A stretch of 64,000 nt of DNA from an uncultured Prevotellaceae bacterium (GCA_900315095.1 OMXS01000013.1:1-64000), one strand, 5' to 3'. Positions 34,137-43,489 are shown, counted from the stretch's first letter. Translations and numbers: made by a program. Notes: generated by a model not told the origin, from the sequence alone.

Positions 34137-36206
34137 ATGGAAACTAAGAAAATCATGTGCAAAGTGCTTAGATATTGCGTAGCATTAATGGTGCTTCTTA
34201 CCGTCCAAATAGCATACGGACAGCAGAAGAAAAGCCGCCTCGACAGCATTCAGAGTGTCGGGGAGGTGGTGGTGACATCGCGACTTACATTCCGCGAGGT
34301 GATCCCGTCGCACACGATGAAGGGCGAGCAACTGCAACGCCTGAACACTCATAACATCGCAGACGCATTGCGCTATTTCGCTGGCCTTCAGTTGAAGGAC
34401 TACGGAGGAGTGGGCGGTATCAAGACGGTGAATATCCGTTCGATGGGCAGCAATCACCTCGGCATCTTCTACGACGGCATACAGTTGGGAAACGCGCAGA
34501 ACGGTCAGGTGGACCTGGGACAGTTCTCGATGGACAATGTTGACGAGATAACACTTTACAACGGACAGAAGAGCGCCATCTTCCAACCTGCATCGGAGTT
34601 CGGCAACGCTGGTTCGGTGTATATCAAGACACGCCGCCCGAAGTTTACCGATGGCAAGAGAACAAACCTGAAGTTCAAGACGAAATACGGTTCGAGCGAC
34701 CATTTCCGTTTCTCCGCATTGTGGGAGCAGAAGATTTTACGCATGCTTACGAGTTCTGTTAATGCTGAGTTTCTTAACTCTAGTGGCAAGTACGATTTTC
34801 GTTACCGTCGTAAGAATGCCGATGGCACCGTGGCTTACGATACTACTGCCACCCGTCAGAACGGCGATATCTGGGCATTGCGTGCCGAGGCTAACATCTA
34901 CGGCATCTTCAACGAAGGTGGGTGGAACATGAAGGCCTACACTTACCATTCTAAGCGCGGTATACCAGGAGCGATAGTGAACAATGTGTGGCGCCGCGGC
35001 GAGCGACAGTCAGACCATAACACCTTTGTTCAGGCATACGTAAACAAGAGCATAGGGCAGAAATACAGCACCCGCTTGCTCACCAAATATGCCTATTATA
35101 ACACCCACTATATCAATCGCGACACCACCACGTTGCGCGTTGATAATACCTACCGTCAGCAGGAATTCTTCGTGTCGTCGTCCCACGTCTATGAGATACT
35201 GCCGTTCTGGAGTGCCAGCGCTGCGTACGATTTCAAGTGGAATAAACTGAATGCTGACATGAAGAACTTTGTGCGCCCTCATCGTATCAGTCATTACGCT
35301 TCTATCGCCACCGCATTCAACCACCCGTGGTTCAATGCACAAGGTTCGTTGATGGTTCAGTATATAAGCGACACCCGCCATCCTGCTGCTAGTCAACAGC
35401 CATCTACCATCACCAAACATCAGTCGGCCTTGACGCCCGCAATATTCATAAATGCCTACCCGCTGAGGAACAAGGTGTTGTCTTTGCGTGCCTTCGCAAA
35501 GAAGAGTTACCGCATGCCAACATTCAACGACCTCTATTACACCGACCTTGGAAATGCTTTACTGAAACCAGAGACAGCATTGCAATACGACTTTGGATTT
35601 GTCGTTGAAAAGCAATTCCAGAACTTGTCATCTAATGCACGCCGTCCTGTAATACAGCGCATAAGGTGGCAAACGGACATATACTATAACAGCGTCCATG
35701 ATAAGATTGTGGCATATCCTAAGGGACAGCAGTTTCGTTGGACAATGCTCAACCTCGGAAAGGTGCATATCAAGGGAATCGATGTAGAGGCTGAGATTGA
35801 CACCGAGCCGTGGAAAGACGTGCGGTTGTCGGGCCGTGTGCAATACACTTATCAGGATGCACGTGATGTTACCGACCCTAATACTCCGTACTACAACGAC
35901 CAGATACCATATATTCCTTGGCACAGCGGTTCGGCAATTGTGGGAGTGGGTTACAAGCAATGGGATTTCAACTACAGTTTCCTTTATGCAGGCGAGAGAT
36001 ACAACCAGCAGGAGAATATCATCTACAACTACATGCAACCGTGGTACACCAGCGACCTGTCGTTGAGTTACCGTTTCAACTATTGGGGTTGTCAGTTCAA
36101 GGTGCTGCTTGAGGTGAACAATGTGTTCTCGCAGGATTATGACGTCATCCTTAACTACCCGATGCCAAAGAGAAATTACGGCATTTCGCTGGATGTGAAG
36201 ATATAG
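34137..36206 (+). CDS. btuB: TonB-dependent vitamin B12 outer-membrane transporter
   Basis: About 689 residues from METKKIMCKV, preferred over the ATG three codons earlier because GGAGGGT precedes it. Signal peptide, then TonB-box region (IQSVGEVVVTSR), plug domain (NIADALRYFAGLQLKDYGGV, KTVNIRSMGSNHLGIFYDG) and a 22-strand beta-barrel ending in an aromatic-rich strand (NYGISLDVKI). The cobalamin riboswitch directly upstream and btuG directly downstream define the substrate as cobalamin or a related corrinoid. It imports the ligand to the periplasm with TonB energy. Confidence 0.93.
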   Translation: METKKIMCKVLRYCVALMVLLTVQIAYGQQKKSRLDSIQSVGEVVVTSRLTFREVIPSHTMKGEQLQRLNTHNIADALRYFAGLQLKDYGGVGGIKTVNIRSMGSNHLGIFYDGIQLGNAQNGQVDLGQFSMDNVDEITLYNGQKSAIFQPASEFGNAGSVYIKTRRPKFTDGKRTNLKFKTKYGSSDHFRFSALWEQKILRMLTSSVNAEFLNSSGKYDFRYRRKNADGTVAYDTTATRQNGDIWALRAEANIYGIFNEGGWNMKAYTYHSKRGIPGAIVNNVWRRGERQSDHNTFVQAYVNKSIGQKYSTRLLTKYAYYNTHYINRDTTTLRVDNTYRQQEFFVSSSHVYEILPFWSASAAYDFKWNKLNADMKNFVRPHRISHYASIATAFNHPWFNAQGSLMVQYISDTRHPAASQQPSTITKHQSALTPAIFINAYPLRNKVLSLRAFAKKSYRMPTFNDLYYTDLGNALLKPETALQYDFGFVVEKQFQNLSSNARRPVIQRIRWQTDIYYNSVHDKIVAYPKGQQFRWTMLNLGKVHIKGIDVEAEIDTEPWKDVRLSGRVQYTYQDARDVTDPNTPYYNDQIPYIPWHSGSAIVGVGYKQWDFNYSFLYAGERYNQQENIIYNYMQPWYTSDLSLSYRFNYWGCQFKVLLEVNNVFSQDYDVILNYPMPKRNYGISLDVKI

Positions 36207-36271
36207 GAGGCCTCCATCTAACCTCACCCCGTAGGGGAGGAAATAATAAAACAATTAATAATGTTTACGGA

Positions 36272-37471
36272 ATGAGACTCAAGAAAAAGATAAGAAACCT
36301 TTTACGCATCACATTTCTGGTTCTCCCCATATTGGGTGGGGTAGTAGGGGGGCTGTTATCCTCCTGCCGTACAGATGATCCTATAATTTATTCCACGACA
36401 TACGATACGGGTGGCGGCACTCAACCAAGTGGCGACATCAGCGGCATGTATGTTCTATGCGAAGGAAATATGGGCAGCAACAAGTGTACTCTCGACTTCC
36501 TTGACCTCACGAAAGCACAATACCATCGCAACATATACTCGGAAATGAATCCTGAGACAGTAAAGGAACTGGGTGATGTGGGCAACGACATCAAGGTGTA
36601 TGGTTCGCGCCTGTGGATGGTCATAAACTGTTCTAACAAAGTGGAGGTTGCTGATGTGGCAACGGCAAAGCGCATAGGACAGGTGGACATTCCCAACTGC
36701 CGCTACCTTGCATTCCATGATGGTTATGCTTATGTCAGCAGCTTCGCCGGCCCTGTTATGGGTGCTGACTCGCAGATAGGACTTGTATATAAGGTGGACA
36801 CTTTGTCATTACAGATAGTTGGGCGTGTAGAAGTGGGCTACCAACCTGAAGAGATGGCTGTGCTCGATGGTAAACTCTATGTTGCCAATAGTGGTGGATA
36901 TATGCCGCCGGTATATGACAATAGGGTGAGCGTCATCGATTTGAACACGTTCCAAGTGGAGCGCACCATTGATGTAGCACCCAACCTTCACCGCTGCCGT
37001 GCTGACCATTACGGTCAGTTGTGGGTTACCTCACGCGGAAACTACGAGGATGTGCCGGCAATGGTTTATTGTCTGCAACAGAGCAGCGACGGCTATGCTG
37101 CTATTGGTGACGAGATGGAGACGTCGATTAGCGACATGTGTATTGTGGGTGACTCTTTGTATTATATCGGTACGGCCTGGAACGAGATTCTTCAGCGCAA
37201 CACCGTAAGTTATGGTATAATAAACGTAAGGACTCATCAGAAGGTGGCTGACCATCTGAGTAACGCGCCAGAGATGAGTAAGATACGCTTGCCTTACGGC
37301 ATCATCATGAATCCAGTCAACAAGGACTTCTACATCATGGATGCCAAAAATTATGTGTCGAGCGGCGAACTGTTTCACTTTCTGCCTGATGGAACCTTCG
37401 ACTGGAGCGTCCGCACAGGCGACATCCCTGCCCATGCAGTCTTCATAAGTGGTGACCGCCGTCCGTTCTGA
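36272..37471 (+). CDS. btuG: BtuG-like surface B12-binding lipoprotein (YncE beta-propeller)
   Basis: 399 residues. The lipoprotein signal ends GGLLSSCRTDD. The rest is a seven-bladed YncE/NHL-like propeller (MYVLCEGNMGSNKCTLDFLD, DGYAYVSSFAGPVM, GKLYVANSGGYMPPVYDN). In Bacteroides, BtuG binds cobalamin extremely tightly and caps BtuB; position and fold match. It is 65 bp downstream of btuB in the same riboswitch-controlled unit. The signal region is encoded partly by a G-rich repeat (CCCCATATTGGGTGGGG). Confidence 0.88.
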   Translation: MRLKKKIRNLLRITFLVLPILGGVVGGLLSSCRTDDPIIYSTTYDTGGGTQPSGDISGMYVLCEGNMGSNKCTLDFLDLTKAQYHRNIYSEMNPETVKELGDVGNDIKVYGSRLWMVINCSNKVEVADVATAKRIGQVDIPNCRYLAFHDGYAYVSSFAGPVMGADSQIGLVYKVDTLSLQIVGRVEVGYQPEEMAVLDGKLYVANSGGYMPPVYDNRVSVIDLNTFQVERTIDVAPNLHRCRADHYGQLWVTSRGNYEDVPAMVYCLQQSSDGYAAIGDEMETSISDMCIVGDSLYYIGTAWNEILQRNTVSYGIINVRTHQKVADHLSNAPEMSKIRLPYGIIMNPVNKDFYIMDAKNYVSSGELFHFLPDGTFDWSVRTGDIPAHAVFISGDRRPF

Positions 37472-37508
37472 CATTACAAAAAGGTATATGACCTTCTCAG
37501 AAGTACTT

Positions 37509-37606
37509 AGTGAGGGAGTGATTAGCGTCTAATCACTCCCTCACTTGTGTCTCCTGAGGTTGTCACTTGTGCCTTCTGAGGTTATCACTTGTATCTCCTG
37601 AGCATA
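37509..37606. repeat. Perfect 17-bp-arm hairpin plus 22-bp-period array
   Basis: AGTGAGGGAGTGATTAG (37509-37525) and its exact complement (37529-37545) enclose a 3-nt loop, 38 bp after btuG; it may terminate btuBG although no T-run follows. It merges into an array whose TCACTTGTGTCTCCTGAGG-like units start at 37541, 37563 and 37585, 22 bp apart. Confidence 0.85.
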
Positions 37607-37690
37607 CATAAAGCATGCCCCTATACGTTGAGAAAGTAAAACCGTTTGAATATCCCTATGGTCCTGATGGTCCATAGAGCGCCCCAGCAC

Positions 37691-38350
37691 TTAATTATTC
37701 ACCGTCAGCACTCGACGCACGCCCGTGTCAACGTATGAACAACGGTAACGCTTGAGTTTACGGTCGCTGCTTTTGCCGTTCTCTGCCACGATGCCTCCAT
37801 TGTTCATGTCATATACTCGTTTGCAGGTGTTGCATGTGGCAAAGCCGATGTCTGACATCGAGAGAATGTGGTGCGAGGAGTTATCCTCATAACAGTTAGG
37901 ACAAAGAGCATCGAAGGCATAGAGTTCGCCGCTAAGGTTGCCATAGCCCACAATAATGCCGCTGGAGTTTGAAATGCCGAGAATACGGGTGCGACGTTCA
38001 TCTTCAATGTTCATTACCGCCTCGGAAGTCAAACCGCGGTTGCTTTCAAAACCGAACTTCTTGCCAGCCTTTGTGTATATACGGCAGAAGGTACCTGGTG
38101 ATGTGGCTATTAGAGCACTCGTAAGCGTGGGGTCGTTATGCTGAGCGTTGTCGAACACGAAATAGCAACTGTTGTTGCTGTACTCGAACTCAGAGTTAGA
38201 GCAGGATATGAGAAGGAAAACGAGCCCCAAGCATATATAACCCACTTTAAGCCTCTCCCCAAAGGAGGAACTTGAGGCGCATAAAGAGTTCTTGACACTT
38301 GTTAGGGTGTTCCTTACCATATTGTACGTAACGTGTATAAGACTATTCAT
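37691..38350 (-). CDS. Lipoprotein with Rieske-like two-CxxC domain
   Basis: 219 residues from 38350; MVRNTLTSVKN at 38320 is an alternative start. The lipobox is LGLVFLLISCSNSE. Near the C-terminus ALCPNCYED and FATCNTCKRVYDMNNGG resemble a Rieske fold with the His ligands replaced by Cys, so zinc or structural binding is more likely than a 2Fe-2S cluster. The N-terminal stretch SSSFGERLKVGYICLG is translated from the G-rich palindromic repeat (CTCCCCAAAGGAGG on the plus strand), an in-frame repeat insertion before the signal peptide. The function is unknown. Confidence 0.7.
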   Translation of the reverse strand: MNSLIHVTYNMVRNTLTSVKNSLCASSSSFGERLKVGYICLGLVFLLISCSNSEFEYSNNSCYFVFDNAQHNDPTLTSALIATSPGTFCRIYTKAGKKFGFESNRGLTSEAVMNIEDERRTRILGISNSSGIIVGYGNLSGELYAFDALCPNCYEDNSSHHILSMSDIGFATCNTCKRVYDMNNGGIVAENGKSSDRKLKRYRCSYVDTGVRRVLTVNN

Positions 38351-38434
38351 TTAATAGTGATTTAATAAACTCCCTTGAGGAGATAAATTGGATAGTGGTA
38401 GAGACCCCTCCCTTGGGGAGGGGCATAGGGTGGG

Positions 38435-39769
38435 TTAACCCATCGTTAATTTCCTCTCAGCCTCCTCCACTCTATTGAAGTGGAAGTCGCTAAGCGTTTT
38501 GTCCATAAGTGCCGTGATGCGGTCGTTGCACAAGTTGCCGATGCTTCCTTCATGGGTGTGGTGGATATTATGGTCGGCACGGAACTCGCCAGCCTCTATC
38601 TCAAGTCCCACTTTCTTGTAAGCATCGCGGAATGGCATGCCGTTGGTGGCGAGGCGGTTCACCTCCTCTACAGAGAATATTGGGTCGTACATTGGGTTGT
38701 CGAGGATATGCTCGTTCACCTCCATCTTGTTTATGATATATGCCGCCATATTGAGGCAGTCTTTCAGTTCATCGAAGGCAGGGAGGAACACCTCTTTTAT
38801 TATCTGCAGGTCACGGAAGTATCCCACAGGTAGGTTGTTCATGATGAGTGTCACCTGCTGCGGCAGCGCTTGTAGTTTATTGCTCTTGGCACGTATCAGC
38901 TCGAAGACATCAGGATTCTTCTTGTGTGGCATGATGCTTGAGCCTGTGGTGCACTCCTTAGGCAGCTTCACAAACGAGAAGTTCTGCGAGTTGAAGAGGC
39001 ATGCATCGTACGCCATCTTAGCAAGTGTGCCTGCCACCGAAGCCATAGCAAACGCCACGTTGCGCTCCATCTTGCCACGCCCCATCTGCGCATACACCAC
39101 ATTATAGTCCATAGAGTCGAAGCCCAGCAAGTCGGTAGTCATCTGACGGTTCAACGGGAACGACGAGCCATAGCCTGCCGCAGAGCCCAAGGGGTTGCGA
39201 TTGGTGAGGCGATAGGCTGCCTGCAGGAACAGCATGTCGTCGGCAAGCGACTCGGCATAAGCACCAAACCACAGTCCGAAAGAACTGGGCATTGCTATCT
39301 GCATATGAGTGTAACCAGGCATAAGGATGTCCTTATACTGGTTGCTCTTGGCAATGAGCTCGTCGAAGAGTGTCTTCACACCATCTACAATCACACGAAG
39401 TTCATGACGGGTGAAGAGTTTCAGGTCAACAAGTACCTGGTCGTTGCGTGAGCGACCCGAGTGAATCTTCTTTCCCATATCACCGAGCTTGCGGGTGAGC
39501 ATCAGTTCCACCTGCGAGTGAACATCCTCGACATCGTCTTCGATGACGAAGTCGCCGCTCTCGCACACGGCATAGATGTTACGCAGTTCGGCAAGAAGTG
39601 CAGTCAGTTCCTCTTTGGTTAGCAGGCCTATTGACTCCAGCATAGTGATATGAGCCATACTGCCCAGCACATCGTACTTGGCAAGATAGAGGTCCATGTC
39701 GCGGTCGCGTCCCACGGTGAACCTCTCTATTTCCTTGTTTATCTCAAAGTTCTTTTCCCAGAGTTTCAT
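38435..39769 (-). CDS. argH: Argininosuccinate lyase
   Basis: 444 residues. It splits argininosuccinate to arginine and fumarate, the last step of arginine synthesis. The superfamily signature GSSIMPHKKNPDVFELIR is near residue 275, and KIHSGRSRNDQVLVDLKLF near 100 and MPGYTHMQIAMPSSFGLWF near 155 are typical. It is the last gene of the run pyrE-SRPBCC-argH. A G-rich repeat (CCCCTCCCTTGGGGAGGGG) lies just past its stop, around 38400-38435, and may serve as terminator. Confidence 0.95.
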   Translation of the reverse strand: MKLWEKNFEINKEIERFTVGRDRDMDLYLAKYDVLGSMAHITMLESIGLLTKEELTALLAELRNIYAVCESGDFVIEDDVEDVHSQVELMLTRKLGDMGKKIHSGRSRNDQVLVDLKLFTRHELRVIVDGVKTLFDELIAKSNQYKDILMPGYTHMQIAMPSSFGLWFGAYAESLADDMLFLQAAYRLTNRNPLGSAAGYGSSFPLNRQMTTDLLGFDSMDYNVVYAQMGRGKMERNVAFAMASVAGTLAKMAYDACLFNSQNFSFVKLPKECTTGSSIMPHKKNPDVFELIRAKSNKLQALPQQVTLIMNNLPVGYFRDLQIIKEVFLPAFDELKDCLNMAAYIINKMEVNEHILDNPMYDPIFSVEEVNRLATNGMPFRDAYKKVGLEIEAGEFRADHNIHHTHEGSIGNLCNDRITALMDKTLSDFHFNRVEEAERKLTMG

Positions 39770-39873
39770 TGTGAATTACGAATTTTGAATTACGATGGTT
39801 GAATTGTGAATTCATAATTGGAGCATGCTCTAGCACAATCCGTCAACCCTCAACCGTCCAACTCTTAACTATC

Positions 39874-40287
39874 CTATACGTCATACGGTATCGTTGCGAG
39901 AGCCTCGGCGATTTTCTCCACTCCTTCCTCAAGAGGCTTCTTTGCCATTGCAGCCATGAAGAACGGGAGGTCTGCCTTTATTGTCACCTTGAGTTTCGAC
40001 TCTGTCTCACTCGTTGGGAGCATCTGAATCCAGAGATTCATAGGAACGGGAGACTGCTCTGCCTCAAACTTCACACACTTAGGCTCATCACGCTCCACTA
40101 CGCGGAGTGTCACAGGCCCCATCGGGGAGGTTATTGACACGCTGTCGCTATCGAAGGTCAGGTCTTTCAACTTGTCTTCGGGAATGCGGTCGCGCACACG
40201 TTCAATGTTGCTGAGGTCGCTCAGCATCTTATAAACGTTCTCCTGTGGATAAGCCACTTTCTTTATACTGCTTTCAAACTTGCTCAT
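39874..40287 (-). CDS. SRPBCC (START-like) family protein
   Basis: 137 residues. The pattern of an N-terminal strand (KFESSIKKVAYPQENVYKML), a long inter-strand region (SDSVSITSPMGPVTLRVVER) and a C-terminal helix (PLEEGVEKIAEALATI) matches the helix-grip fold of polyketide cyclase/SRPBCC proteins. The ligand is unknown. It sits between pyrE (30 bp) and argH (104 bp), probably in one transcript. Confidence 0.75.
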   Translation of the reverse strand: MSKFESSIKKVAYPQENVYKMLSDLSNIERVRDRIPEDKLKDLTFDSDSVSITSPMGPVTLRVVERDEPKCVKFEAEQSPVPMNLWIQMLPTSETESKLKVTIKADLPFFMAAMAKKPLEEGVEKIAEALATIPYDV

Positions 40288-40317
40288 GTTTTTTGTTTTT
40301 AAAGGATGAAGGAATGG

Positions 40318-40950
40318 TTATTTCTTCCAGTTTGCAGGGTCTTTGCGCCATTCGTTCAGCACCTCGATATCTGCTTCCTTGATATATCCTGTCTCTGAAG
40401 CCTCTGCCACAACGTGCTCATAGTCGGTAAGAGTAACCAACTTTACATTGGCAGCATCGAACGCTTCCTTAGCAACGGGGAAACCATAGGTGTAACTTGC
40501 AACCATTCCGATGACCTCGCTACCGCCCTTGCGGAGTGCCTCAACAGCCTTAAGTGAACTGCCGCCAGTAGAGATAAGGTCTTCAACCACCACCACCTTC
40601 ATTCCAGGTTTCAACTCTCCCTCGATGAGGTTCTCAAGACCGTGGTCCTTTGGTTTCGAGCGAACGTAAACGAACGGCAGGTTAAGTGCGTCGGCAACCA
40701 ATGCGCCTTGTGCTATTGCTCCAGTAGCCACACCTGCCACCGCCTCAGCCTCTGGGAAGTTCTCCAGTACAGCATGAGTCAGTTCCTGCTTAACGTAGTT
40801 GCGCAGTTCAGGGAACGATAGAGTCTTGCGGTTGTCGCAATAGAATGGTGATTTCCATCCCGATGCCCATGTAAACGGGTCGTTTGGCTGCAACTTGATT
40901 GCTTTGATTTTCAAAAGTTTTGAGGCGAATGCCTTCTTCATTTTATCCAT
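40318..40950 (-). CDS. pyrE: Orotate phosphoribosyltransferase
   Basis: 210 residues from MDKMKKAFASKLLKI. A longer frame covers the promoter and an A/T-rich tandem stretch, so the later Met is chosen. It converts orotate and PRPP to OMP in pyrimidine synthesis. The PRPP loop is KVVVVEDLISTGGSSLKAVE (about 118-137), and TWASGWKSPFYCDNRKTLSF is the substrate region. Confidence 0.94.
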   Translation of the reverse strand: MDKMKKAFASKLLKIKAIKLQPNDPFTWASGWKSPFYCDNRKTLSFPELRNYVKQELTHAVLENFPEAEAVAGVATGAIAQGALVADALNLPFVYVRSKPKDHGLENLIEGELKPGMKVVVVEDLISTGGSSLKAVEALRKGGSEVIGMVASYTYGFPVAKEAFDAANVKLVTLTDYEHVVAEASETGYIKEADIEVLNEWRKDPANWKK

Positions 40951-40991
40951 ATTCTTTGTTTTTATTATTGTCGTTATACTGCTTTCGGGGG

Positions 40992-40999
40992 CAAAGGTA
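40992..40999 (-). promoter_or_regulatory. -7 box of the pyrE promoter
   Basis: TACCTTTG on the minus strand, 41 bp upstream of the pyrE ATG. It is followed upstream by a tandem of AAAAAGT/AAAAAGC words (41006-41045). Confidence 0.6.
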
Positions 41000-41072
41000 A
41001 TAAAAAAGTAAAAAGTAAAAAAGCAAAAAGGTAAAAAGTACAAATAAAACGCTATGCTCTAAGCATTATACA

Positions 41073-41576
41073 TTAGTCTGCCTCTACATCGATGCATTGG
41101 CGTATCTGCTCAATGGTGAAGCCGCGAGAGGCAGCGAAACGCATAAGTTTCATGTTCATCTCATACTCGCTGTTAGCACGTGTCTGCCGACGTTTCTGCG
41201 CTATCAAAGGGCGCAGGATGTCAATGAAATCCTCGTCGGGAATCTCATCGAGCACGGTCTTCTGTATCGCCTTGTCCACGTGCTTTGCATAGAGAGCCTG
41301 TTCTATCTTGCGCCGTCCCCAATGGTTATACTCCATCTTGTCATGCACGAAGGCACGGCAATAGCGCTCATCATCTATGTACTTGTTCTTTACGAGATGT
41401 TCCATGATGCGAGCCTGTGCCTCTTCGGATATTTCCCATTTCGTCATCTTGTCAATCATCTCGCCTGTGCAATGCTCGGCACTAGCACAAAGGGCTGTGA
41501 GACGGGCAAGGGCCTGCTCCTCTGACATAGGTTTTCCTGCTGATTCCTTTGTGGAATTATATTTATTGAATGGCAT
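41073..41576 (-). CDS. recX: RecX family regulatory protein
   Basis: 167 residues of three-helix repeats: ALARLTALCASAEHCTGEMI, NKYIDDERYCRAFVHDKMEY, WGRRKIEQALYAKHVDKAIQ. RecX binds RecA filaments and limits recombination. It begins 3 bp after the prmC stop and is therefore co-transcribed with btuFC-prmC. recA is not in the window. Confidence 0.9.
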   Translation of the reverse strand: MPFNKYNSTKESAGKPMSEEQALARLTALCASAEHCTGEMIDKMTKWEISEEAQARIMEHLVKNKYIDDERYCRAFVHDKMEYNHWGRRKIEQALYAKHVDKAIQKTVLDEIPDEDFIDILRPLIAQKRRQTRANSEYEMNMKLMRFAASRGFTIEQIRQCIDVEAD

Positions 41577-41579
41577 AGT

Positions 41580-42461
41580 TCATTTATTTAGTGTTGCTCT
41601 GACAAAGCGTTGCTTTCCATATTGGTCGTTCTTGAATGTAATATCGCCAAAACCTTGCTCTTTTAGAAGTGCTTCCAACTGCTGGGCAAAGAGCGGGTTA
41701 ATCTCGAAGTATAGCTTTCCTTGTGGCAAGAGTGCCGTCTTTGCATAGTCGCTGATGGCGCGGTAGAACTTCAACGGGTCGTCCTCGGGAGTGAAAAGGG
41801 CGATGTCAGGTTCGTGGTTTAGCACGGTCTCAGACATTGCTGCGGATTCTGAAGGAACAATATACGGAGGGTTGGAGACGATGATATCTACCTTATACCC
41901 ATCCCCAAGGGCGGGGTTTAAACCGCATTTAATGATATCTTTCTCTTTGAATGATACGTTTGCATTGAGTGCTTTGGCGTTTTGTTGGGCTATTGCCAAA
42001 GCCTCATTACTAATGTCCCATGTCTCCACCTCAGCATTAGGTATGTCGAGTGCCAGCGTTATGGCAATGCAACCAGAGCCAGTACCGATATCGAGAATGG
42101 AAAGCGCCCCTCTTATACCCCCAACAGGGGAATGTTGGGTGTTGGGTGTTGGGTGATGGTCTTCTGTTATCCATTGGCATAACTCTGCCGTTTCTGGACG
42201 GGGAATGAGTACACCAGGGGCTACATGGAAACGGCGGCCACAGAATTCTGCTGTGCCAACTACATATTGCACGGGCTCACCGTCGACTAATCTCTGCATT
42301 TTCTCCTTGAGTTCTGCCTGAGGCAGTTGCTCAACGGCACCACAAAGAATATCTGACATCGAGAGACCGTAACCCACTTCAAGAAGATAACGGGCAACGG
42401 CACGAGCCTCTCCCTCATCGTAACGGCAACATAAGAACTGACAGATGTCTCTGTATGTCAT
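41580..42461 (-). CDS. prmC: Release factor glutamine methyltransferase with in-frame repeat insertions
   Basis: 293 residues. It N5-methylates the GGQ glutamine of release factors. SAM motif LDIGTGSGCIAITLALDIP, catalytic VDIIVSNPPYIVPSE, and the N-terminal helical domain (LEVGYGLSMSDILCG, VQYVVGTAEFCGRRF) are intact. Two short in-frame insertions are odd: HHPTPNTQHSPVGGIRGA before the SAM motif, from CACCCAACACCCAACAC-type intergenic repeat, and NPALGDGYK before NPPY, from a CCCCGCCCTTGGGGATGGG repeat. Both lie in loops, so activity may survive. It overlaps btuC by 4 bp. Confidence 0.93.
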   Translation of the reverse strand: MTYRDICQFLCCRYDEGEARAVARYLLEVGYGLSMSDILCGAVEQLPQAELKEKMQRLVDGEPVQYVVGTAEFCGRRFHVAPGVLIPRPETAELCQWITEDHHPTPNTQHSPVGGIRGALSILDIGTGSGCIAITLALDIPNAEVETWDISNEALAIAQQNAKALNANVSFKEKDIIKCGLNPALGDGYKVDIIVSNPPYIVPSESAAMSETVLNHEPDIALFTPEDDPLKFYRAISDYAKTALLPQGKLYFEINPLFAQQLEALLKEQGFGDITFKNDQYGKQRFVRATLNK

Positions 42462-43489
42462 CGCGTGCGTTGTTTCAGAAGAACGTAGATAATTACCGGA
42501 GCACCCATGATTGGAGTCACGGCGTTCAGCGGAATAATGCCGTTATTACCTGGAAGTACGCAGATGATATTGCACAACAAGGCGATAGCAGCACCGCAAA
42601 AGAGAGTGGCTGGCAACAGACGACGATGGTTCTCTGTGCCCAGCAGCATGCGGGCAATATGAGGAACGGCGAGTCCGATGAATGCTACAGGACCGCAGAA
42701 GGCGGTACTAACAGCCGTCAGTACTCCAGTAACAAAGAGAAGATAATTGCGCACGCGCTTGGTGTTAATGCCCAGATTCTCTGCATACTGCTCGCCCAAA
42801 AGCAGCGCATTGAGCGGTTTTATCAATAGCATAGCAGCAATAAGACCGAGTATAGTTACCGATGCAAAAGCAGGCATCTGCTGCATGGTGACGCCGCCGA
42901 AATTTCCTAATCCCCATACCATATATGACTGCACGCCCTCCTCGGTGGCGAAAAAGTTGAGCAGAGATATGGCAGACGATGCGATATAGCCTATCATGAT
43001 GCCGATGATGAGCAGCATCACATTATTTTTCACTATCGTAGAAAAGAACATTATGAGCGCCATCACAGCCATTGCACCAACAAAGGCAGCCACAAGAACG
43101 GCGACAAAACCTGTAAGCGAGAACGACCCAGCAGTAATGCTGCCGCCAAGGAGAAGCATCACAAGAGCCACACCAAGTGAAGCGCCGCTGTTTATACCGA
43201 AGATGCTGGGACCTGCCAGAGGGTTGCGGAATGCTGTCTGAAGCATCAGACCACTTACCGCGAGTGATGCACCGCAAAGCATCGCCGTCAGCGCCTGCGG
43301 CAAACGGTTTTGCAATATGATGTAGTTCCATGAAGGATGCGCCGTATCCTCGCTGCCAAGAAGTATGCTCACAACATCTTTCACGGGGATGTCAGCGGCG
43401 CCTAGCAGCAGGTTGATGGCGAAGAGCAGCACTATCACAAGCACTATGATGCCCACGCTCATTACTCCTTTATGTGAGTTTTCTTTCAT
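42458..43489 (-). CDS. btuC: FecCD/BtuC-family ABC transporter permease
   Basis: 343 residues with about 10 transmembrane helices. Family motifs are LPQALTAMLCGASLAVSGLM, QTAFRNPLAGPSIFGINSGA and GLAVPHIARMLLGTENHRRL (interaction with the ATPase). Together with the BtuF-like gene 48 bp upstream and the B12 genes nearby it probably imports cobalamin across the inner membrane. Siderophore import is the alternative. No ATPase gene (btuD) follows; prmC does. Confidence 0.88.
   Translation of the reverse strand: MKENSHKGVMSVGIIVLVIVLLFAINLLLGAADIPVKDVVSILLGSEDTAHPSWNYIILQNRLPQALTAMLCGASLAVSGLMLQTAFRNPLAGPSIFGINSGASLGVALVMLLLGGSITAGSFSLTGFVAVLVAAFVGAMAVMALIMFFSTIVKNNVMLLIIGIMIGYIASSAISLLNFFATEEGVQSYMVWGLGNFGGVTMQQMPAFASVTILGLIAAMLLIKPLNALLLGEQYAENLGINTKRVRNYLLFVTGVLTAVSTAFCGPVAFIGLAVPHIARMLLGTENHRRLLPATLFCGAAIALLCNIICVLPGNNGIIPLNAVTPIMGAPVIIYVLLKQRTR

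Noticed and set aside
37691-38350. True Rieske 2Fe-2S protein
   Set aside because: The CxH pairs are replaced by CPNC and CNTC, so the cluster ligands of a Rieske protein are absent.
40951-41043. N-terminal extension of PyrE
   Set aside because: It covers the -7 box and an AAAAAGT tandem, and has no similarity to the family.
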